Of a DNA stretch of 37,868 nucleotides, positions 33,245 to 37,868 are shown piece by piece. Position 1 is the stretch's first letter. Each line of letters starts with the position of its first letter. The stretch is from positions 1 to 37,868 of the forward strand of contig JASLMH010000027.1 of assembly GCA_030746635.1 (NCBI GenBank), written 5' to 3'. Made by a program: the position numbers and the translations under genes. The stretch comes from Alphaproteobacteria bacterium. Its GTDB lineage: Bacteria > Pseudomonadota > Alphaproteobacteria > GCA-2731375. The notes under the pieces are model-generated. The model searched no databases. It had not been told where the DNA came from and worked only from the letters and a program-made list of their open reading frames with translations.

Positions 33245-34225
33245 TTACTCTGCCGCCATGGCGCCGCGTCCGGCGATGCCATGCAGCTCACCGCACAGCG
33301 CCGCCGCGCCGTTGATCATGTCTTCGACGATCTTGGCCGCCGGCTGGATGTCGGTGATCATGCCGGCGACCTGGCCGGCCGTGCCCTGACGCCGCTTACT
33401 GCGGTCGATCTTGTCGGAATGACCGTAATTTTCCCGCGCCACCTGCCGCAGGGCTTGCAATTCCCCGGCGTCGGCGCCGCGCAGCCGGGCCTCCTCGAAG
33501 GCGATGATTTCCGGCGTGGCGATGCAGCGCACGGTGGCCCCGGTCAGGGCGGCGGACACGACGGTGTCGGTGGCGCTCATGTCCAGGATGCGCCCCAGAT
33601 ACCACTCGTTGACGTCGGCTTCATCGGTGGCGATCAGCCGGGTGCCGAGTTGCACGCCGACGGCGCCCAGGGCCAGCATTGCCACGAAGCCGCGGGCATC
33701 GCCGATGCCGCCCGCCGCCAGCACCGGGATGTCCAGGGCGTCGACCACCTGCGGCACCAACGGCAGGGTCGCCACCTTGCCGACATGGCCGCCGGCCTCG
33801 TTGCCCGAGGCGATCACCCCATCCACGCCCTCGTCCTGCATGCGCAGGGCATGTTCGACCGAGGGAATGACCGACAGCACGATGATGCCGGCCGCCTTCA
33901 ACATCGCCACCGCCGCCTGGCCCGGATCGGCCCGGCCGGTGGTGACGATCGGGATCTCCATGTCGATGCAGATCTGCGCCCTGGACTCGGTGAAGGCGCG
34001 GCCCATCGGCGTGATATTCACCGCCACCGGCTTGCTGGTCAGCCCGCGGGCTGTCTCGATATCCCGGCGCAACGCCTCTTCCGTGCCGCCGAAGGTGGGC
34101 AGGATACCCAGGCCGCCGGCCTCGGACATGGCGCCGACCAGGCGCGGCCCGCCGGCGCCTTGCATGGCGCCCTGCAGGATCGGATAGCGAATACCCAAAA
34201 GATCGCAAATCACCGTATGGAACAT
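33245..34225 (-). CDS. NAD(P)H-dependent flavin oxidoreductase / nitronate monooxygenase family
   Basis: A 326-residue FMN-binding TIM-barrel protein. Typical parts are the N-terminal 'LLGIRYPILQGAMQGAGGPR', 'SEAGGLGILPTF', 'DGVIASGNEAGGHVGK' containing the catalytic-type His of nitronate monooxygenases, and 'VLAAGGIGDARGFVAMLALG' for phosphate binding. The family oxidises alkyl nitronates such as propionate-3-nitronate, and some members are enoyl-reductase-like. ATG 34225 is preceded by AGGGAGAG. It is the first gene of the minus-strand group ending with the thiolase and is divergent from the lipoprotein gene. Confidence 0.92.
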   Translation of the reverse strand: MFHTVICDLLGIRYPILQGAMQGAGGPRLVGAMSEAGGLGILPTFGGTEEALRRDIETARGLTSKPVAVNITPMGRAFTESRAQICIDMEIPIVTTGRADPGQAAVAMLKAAGIIVLSVIPSVEHALRMQDEGVDGVIASGNEAGGHVGKVATLPLVPQVVDALDIPVLAAGGIGDARGFVAMLALGAVGVQLGTRLIATDEADVNEWYLGRILDMSATDTVVSAALTGATVRCIATPEIIAFEEARLRGADAGELQALRQVARENYGHSDKIDRSKRRQGTAGQVAGMITDIQPAAKIVEDMINGAAALCGELHGIAGRGAMAAE

Positions 34226-34486
34226 CTCTCTACTCTCCCTTGCCGGACCGATCGGCACGGTCCGGGGGCGCCCTATGGCATCCGGTCGTGGCGGAACGGA
34301 TCGATGAACACCGCCGCCGCCGCGACGATTTTCGCAAACACGGCTTCGTTGGCCGCATATGCTTGGCTGTTTCTCCTATCAGCCAGGCATGTTAATCGGA
34401 TGGTGGTAGGAACGGCAAATTTGCCTGCCGGTGCCGGCATGGCGGAATGTGGATGGCGTCACGCCGGATCATTGGGAGTCTCGGAC

Positions 34487-34822
34487 ATGACACGAATGGC
34501 GCGTTTCGTAGGGATGTTGATTTTGCCGCTGGCCATCACCGGCTGCGCCAGCGACCCGGTGTGGACCAAGGCCGGCGCCGACGAGGCCCAATTCGAAGGG
34601 GATTCCACCGCCTGTTTCCGCTCCGCCAGCGTTCAGGCGGAACAGCAGGCCCGCAGCGGCTCGGCGAGCGCGCCACAAATCAAGGTGGATCGCGAGCGCG
34701 GCACGGTGCGCAACGAAACCAAGGCCGCCCGAAAATCGCAATCGCTGGAAGAGAAGGCGCTGCGCAACAAGCTGTACAGCCAATGCATGCAGCGCAAGGG
34801 CTACACGCATAGGGGCGGCTAG
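34487..34822 (+). CDS. Small outer-membrane-type lipoprotein, unknown function
   Basis: A 111-residue secreted lipoprotein: a short basic start, a hydrophobic stretch and the lipobox 'LAITGC' with lipidated Cys20. Asp at +4 and no Asp at +2 argues against inner-membrane retention. The mature part is polar and Ala/Gln/Arg-rich with Cys43 and Cys100, which could form a disulfide; the ending 'LYSQCMQRKGY' is a pattern seen in many small proteobacterial lipoproteins. ATG 34487 follows GGGAG. Confidence 0.8.
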   Translation: MTRMARFVGMLILPLAITGCASDPVWTKAGADEAQFEGDSTACFRSASVQAEQQARSGSASAPQIKVDRERGTVRNETKAARKSQSLEEKALRNKLYSQCMQRKGYTHRGG

Positions 34823-35152
34823 AATCCGCCAGCCGCAACCGACCACCAAATCGGCGGAACTCCAAACAGATTGATGTTCGCGATCCGGGGCGGAGCCGCC
34901 GCTTCGCCCACCGCAATGCTCGTAACTGGGATAGTCATGTCCGCTGGAACCGTTTCGGCGACAGCTTTCAGCGAGCTGCAGACATCGCAATTTGGCGCGT
35001 CGCATGGCAGCGCCAAGCCATTACCGGAAGTATGGCGCGAGAACAGCACGGCATGGCGCAAGGCCTCAGTGGCCACCGCGACGTTGCGGCAGGGGCGGTG
35101 CTGCGCCCGTGATGCATCGGGCGCGACGATTCTCGGAAAATGCGACCGAAAT

Positions 35153-35169
35153 TGTCGGTAGAGTTTACA
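35153..35169 (+). promoter_or_regulatory. Candidate activator box (PEP-CTERM-box-like)
   Basis: TGTCGG-N5-TTTACA lies 63 bp upstream of the sigma-54 promoter, a normal place for an enhancer-binding protein. From memory, a TGTC...TTTACA-type element precedes many PEP-CTERM genes controlled by the PrsK/PrsR pair; I am not certain of the exact consensus. Confidence 0.5.
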
Positions 35170-35232
35170 AATTGGAATTATTTTCCCTCCTATCTGGCGT
35201 TTAAGCCATTGATTCTATTACACATACATAAT

Positions 35233-35250
35233 TTGGCATGAACCTTGCAT
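35233..35250 (+). promoter_or_regulatory. Sigma-54 (RpoN) promoter
   Basis: TTGGCATGAACCTTGCAT fits the consensus YTGGCACGRNNNTTGCW at every defined position except one (T for C after GGCA), with correct spacing of the GG and GC elements. Transcription should start near 35260, giving a 50-nt leader before the ATG at 35310. Confidence 0.82.
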
Positions 35251-35309
35251 GGTCCAATTCAAAGGCGTTTTGAAAAGCTGATGCACTTTCCAGATAGGGA
35301 GAAGTCAGG

Positions 35310-36038
35310 ATGACATTCCTACGCACCTTGATCGCTGTCCTGGCGCTCACCGGCCTCGCGGCGCCGGCCCTGGCCGCCCCGGTCACGATCCCAACCAGCC
35401 TCAACCCGGGGGACCAATATCGCCTGGCCTTCGTGACCGCCGGAACCAGAGATGCAACGTCGACGGATATTGCTGACTACAACGCTTTCGTGACGGCTCA
35501 GGCAAACCTATCGACCGAACTCGCCGCTCTTGGGACCACCTGGACGGCCATCGCCTCCACGTCCGCCGTCGACGCCCGGGACAACACCGGGACCAACCCA
35601 TCCGTGGACGGAACAGGTGTCCCCATTTATGTCGTCAACGATCTAAGGCTCGCTGATGATAATTCAGATCTTTGGGGAACTTTCAATTGCCTTGTATGTA
35701 TCGACACCCCCCTCAATACGGACCAAAACGGCAACTTGATTGACGGGGAGGTCTGGACCGGTACAACTCGAGCAGGCTGGGGTTTCCGCGTACTCGGTAC
35801 CACTACGCTCGGAATGCACCCTATGACAGGGCTTTCAACAGCGACCAGCTACGAGTGGACGGAACTTGGCGTCCCTACAGACATGAACGACTCTCACCAT
35901 TTCTACGCCTTCTCTGGATTATTGACCATCCCGACACCACCCCCCGACCCCACCCCGGCCCCGGAGCCCTCAACCGTGATGCTGTTCTGGGTAGGATTGG
36001 CGGGTCTGGTGGGGCTTAGGCGGCGTCGGGTGCGCTGA
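35310..36038 (+). CDS. PEP-CTERM sorting-domain protein
   Basis: A 242-residue exported protein. A signal peptide ends after about residue 22 ('APALA'). The body has 'YRLAFVTAGTRDATSTDIAD' and 'AIASTSAVDARDNTGTNPS', a domain I recall as recurring in PEP-CTERM proteins, plus a close Cys pair ('NCLVC'). The C-terminus has a Pro-rich spacer, Pro-Glu-Pro at 218-220, a hydrophobic helix (about 222-236) and an Arg cluster, the exosortase recognition tail. ATG 35310 follows AGGGAGAAG. No exosortase or polysaccharide gene lies in this window, so sorting needs a distant locus. The GC content is lower than in flanking genes. Confidence 0.92.
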   Translation: MTFLRTLIAVLALTGLAAPALAAPVTIPTSLNPGDQYRLAFVTAGTRDATSTDIADYNAFVTAQANLSTELAALGTTWTAIASTSAVDARDNTGTNPSVDGTGVPIYVVNDLRLADDNSDLWGTFNCLVCIDTPLNTDQNGNLIDGEVWTGTTRAGWGFRVLGTTTLGMHPMTGLSTATSYEWTELGVPTDMNDSHHFYAFSGLLTIPTPPPDPTPAPEPSTVMLFWVGLAGLVGLRRRRVR

Positions 36039-36117
36039 CGGGATGGACACCGAGAGGTTTCCCAGCCCCCCTTAACCCAACCGCTTCAGCATCTGACATA
36101 CAGCCCGATCGCAGCGG

Positions 36118-36144
36118 AAGCATCCGGCTCCGCATGCTTTTGTT
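36118..36144 (+). terminator. Possible terminator after the PEP-CTERM gene
   Basis: AAGCAT and ATGCTT (36118-36123 and 36134-36139) can pair around a 10-base loop and are followed by TTTTGTT. The stem is only 6 bp, so this is a modest candidate. Confidence 0.4.
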
Positions 36145-36177
36145 CATAAAGCTGGGTTATTTGCGAAGGCAGCTAAG

Positions 36178-37867
36178 GGTCTTGGGTGTGTGAAAACACT
36201 CGGCGAGCCTCCTTCGAGGCCGCGGTTTGGTCTGCCGCGGCGTCTTGGCGGCCGTTGAGGGTATTTTCTGGATTTACGGCGTTGTGGGCCGGCAAAAGGG
36301 CTTCAATGCACCGCCATGGCGAATTGGCCCGAAAGGGGCGCAGGATTCGGCGAAAACGGCACCTTACGCCCTGATTGCCGCCATCAGGGGCCGGATGCCG
36401 ATGATGTTCATGGCCCGTGTGAGGTTGTAGGCGAGCACATTCAGCGCCATCTCGGTGCGGACGTTCTTCAGCCTTCGCATCAGGAAATGGGTGGCGCCCA
36501 TCCACGACTTGATAGTGCCGAAGGGATGCTCGACGGTCTCGCGTCGCTGACGCATTGCCTGCGGGTTCTCGTCAAGCCGTCGCTGCACGGCCTCGACCAC
36601 GTGCTCGTGCTCCCAGCGGCTGATGCGGCGCTCCTTGCTCGGAGTGCACTGCTCTTTCAGGGCGCAAGTCAGGCAGGCCCTTGTCCAGTAGCGGCGCAGG
36701 GCCAGACCCTTTTCTTCCCGTGTAAAGTGGTATCCGAGACGCTCGTCGGCCGGGCAGACGTAGACGTCTTCGGTGGCCAGATAGCGAAAGTCCTGCTTAC
36801 CGAAACGGCCCTGCGCCTTGGCACCCGAGGTCATCGGCTTCGGCAGGGTGACGGTGATCCCACGCCGATCACAGGCCAGGATCTCTTGACCGTTGAAGTA
36901 TCCGCGGTCGGCCACGACATCCAGCCTTTCAACCTCCAGCGCGGCCTTGGCCTGGTTCGAGATGCTGGCCAGCTGTGAGCGGTCCGAACCAACGTTGGTG
37001 ACGTCGTGGGCGACGATCAGGTGATGCTCGGCATCCACAGCCGTCTGGACGTTGTAACCGACAACGCCCGAGCCCCGGCCACTGGTCGCCATCGAGCGAG
37101 AATCCGGGTCGGTGAGCGAGATCTGCCCATCCGGGGCGGCGAGCCTATCTGCTTCGAGCCCCTCCAGACGCTGCATCTCCTCCCTGAGCTTGGCGATCTT
37201 CTCGATCAACCGCGTGGTCTTGGCTGCCCGTGTCTCCGACGGCTCCTGCCGGTCGGTGCTGTCGAGCTGATCGAGATAGCGTGCAACGCTTTTCTCGATC
37301 TGCTCCATGCGCCGTCGCATCTTCGCCGCCGTGAAGTTCCGGTCCCGGTTGTTGACTGCCTTGAACTTTGAGCCATCGACCGCCACGGAAGCCTGAGCGA
37401 AGAGGCCGAGTTGCCGGCAGAGCTCGACGAACTGGGCGCAGACCTTGCGGATGGCTGGGCCGTTATCCTTGCGAAAGTCGGCGATAGTCTTGTGATCGGG
37501 CGCTAAGCGCTCCGTCAGCCACATCATCTCGACGTTGCGGCCAGCCTCGCGTTCCAGCCGTCGGCTCGACTGAACCCGGTTGAGATAACCGTAGATGTAA
37601 AGCTTCAGCAAAACCGAGGGATGATATCCAGGCCGGCCGGTCACCTTCGGCACCACGCGAGCGAAGCCAAGACCACCCAGGTCGAGCTCGCCAACAAAAA
37701 CATCGATCACACGAACCGGATTGTCTTCTCCAATCCAATCCTCCAGGCACTCGGGAAACAGTGTCCCCTGCTCACGGCTCGCACCTTCAATATAACGCTT
37801 CATCCGATCCCTCATCCGATTCACTGAAGAATCGTAACATCCAAGACGTTTTCACACAGCCAGGGTC
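36178..37867 (-). mobile_element. IS1182-family insertion sequence, apparently complete
   Basis: About 1.69 kb bounded by imperfect inverted repeats of about 20 bp that match at 16 positions: 36178-36197 (ending TGTGTGAAAAC) and 37848-37867 (starting GTTTTCACACA). A single transposase gene fills it. The right end lies one base before the window end, so a target-site duplication cannot be checked. The 166 bp between the left repeat and the transposase stop hold no gene. Confidence 0.85.
36364..37803 (-). CDS. IS1182 family transposase
   Basis: A 479-residue DDE transposase. The N-terminal part has 'GRPGYHPSVLLKLYIYGYLN' and 'RLAPDHKTIADFRKDNG', then the first Asp in 'ASVAVDGSKFKAVNNRDRNF', the second in 'LDVVADRGYFNGQE', a Cys-rich stretch ('TRACLTCALKEQC') and the Glu in 'TVEHPFGTIKSWMGATHFL'. 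It appears intact. ATG 37803 is preferred because GAGGGAT precedes it; in-frame starts at 37815 and a GTG at 37824 are possible. It catalyses movement of the surrounding element. Confidence 0.93.
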   Translation of the reverse strand: MKRYIEGASREQGTLFPECLEDWIGEDNPVRVIDVFVGELDLGGLGFARVVPKVTGRPGYHPSVLLKLYIYGYLNRVQSSRRLEREAGRNVEMMWLTERLAPDHKTIADFRKDNGPAIRKVCAQFVELCRQLGLFAQASVAVDGSKFKAVNNRDRNFTAAKMRRRMEQIEKSVARYLDQLDSTDRQEPSETRAAKTTRLIEKIAKLREEMQRLEGLEADRLAAPDGQISLTDPDSRSMATSGRGSGVVGYNVQTAVDAEHHLIVAHDVTNVGSDRSQLASISNQAKAALEVERLDVVADRGYFNGQEILACDRRGITVTLPKPMTSGAKAQGRFGKQDFRYLATEDVYVCPADERLGYHFTREEKGLALRRYWTRACLTCALKEQCTPSKERRISRWEHEHVVEAVQRRLDENPQAMRQRRETVEHPFGTIKSWMGATHFLMRRLKNVRTEMALNVLAYNLTRAMNIIGIRPLMAAIRA

Positions 37868-37868
37868 A

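Larger units (their letters stand above)
34823..35309. other. Intergenic region carrying the PEP-CTERM gene control sites
   Basis: Positions 34823-35150 show open frames on both strands but nothing recognisable as a gene. From 35150 the base composition drops sharply in GC, and the sequence holds a candidate activator box (35153-35169) and a sigma-54 promoter (35233-35250) for the PEP-CTERM gene. Confidence 0.6.

Noticed and set aside
34819-35161. Overlapping small frames on both strands between the lipoprotein and PEP-CTERM genes
   Set aside because: Neither shows a family, a convincing start site or composition distinct from noise. The minus-strand one has a suggestive Cys-containing tail but not enough support.

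Overview
The window looks like a chromosomal segment of a high-GC alphaproteobacterium, most likely Rhodospirillales-like. This rests on strong G/C third-position bias on both strands, the gene order ffh-rpsP-rimM-trmD-rplS-leuC-leuD-leuB, an S16 protein with a long acidic tail, an FnrN/FnrL-type regulator and many TRAP/ABC uptake genes. It has no rRNA, CRISPR array or origin that I can see.

Layout. Positions 1-1309 hold two convergent DUF218 (YdcF-like) proteins, the first cut by the window edge, and a small DUF4389 membrane protein. Positions 1520-10180 are an uptake and catabolism block: a three-gene TRAP transporter (dctP, dctQ, dctM), an amidase, a 56-residue membrane peptide, and a complete polar amino acid ABC transporter whose binding protein resembles the octopine/nopaline type. 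Positions 10290-16619 hold acyl-CoA and alcohol metabolism: a GMC flavoprotein, a crotonase and a class III CoA-transferase (divergent), a decayed copy of the GMC 3' end, and a two-subunit B12-dependent acyl-CoA mutase with methylmalonyl-CoA-type specificity residues.

Positions 16700-18831 are the remains of an integrative element at tRNA-Leu(CAA). The intact tRNA and a 57-bp copy of its 3' part flank about 2 kb that contains a tandem-domain CMD protein, a small reading frame, an IS5-type transposase fragment, an XRE regulator and the C-terminal stub of a tyrosine recombinase. Positions 18900-27836 (minus strand) are core genes: leucine biosynthesis (leuA, leuC, leuD, leuB) together with SRP, ribosomal protein and rRNA/tRNA maturation genes. 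A textbook terminator after leuA abuts a good sigma-70-type promoter for ffh.

Positions 28170-30272 form a possible minus-strand operon (FNR-type regulator, membrane protein, nucleotidyltransferase). Upstream of it lies a highly structured minus-strand segment ending in an intrinsic terminator, a candidate small RNA. Then come a possibly leaderless GNAT gene, a thiolase, a class I glutamine amidotransferase and a nitronate-monooxygenase-like flavoprotein. The last part holds a small lipoprotein, a PEP-CTERM surface protein with a near-perfect sigma-54 promoter and a candidate upstream activator box, and a complete IS1182-family insertion sequence ending at the window edge.

The most unusual items are the tRNA-Leu element with its fossil recombinase, the sigma-54-controlled PEP-CTERM gene, the candidate sRNA, the archaeal-style split mutase, and the GMC gene fossil at 14254-14379.
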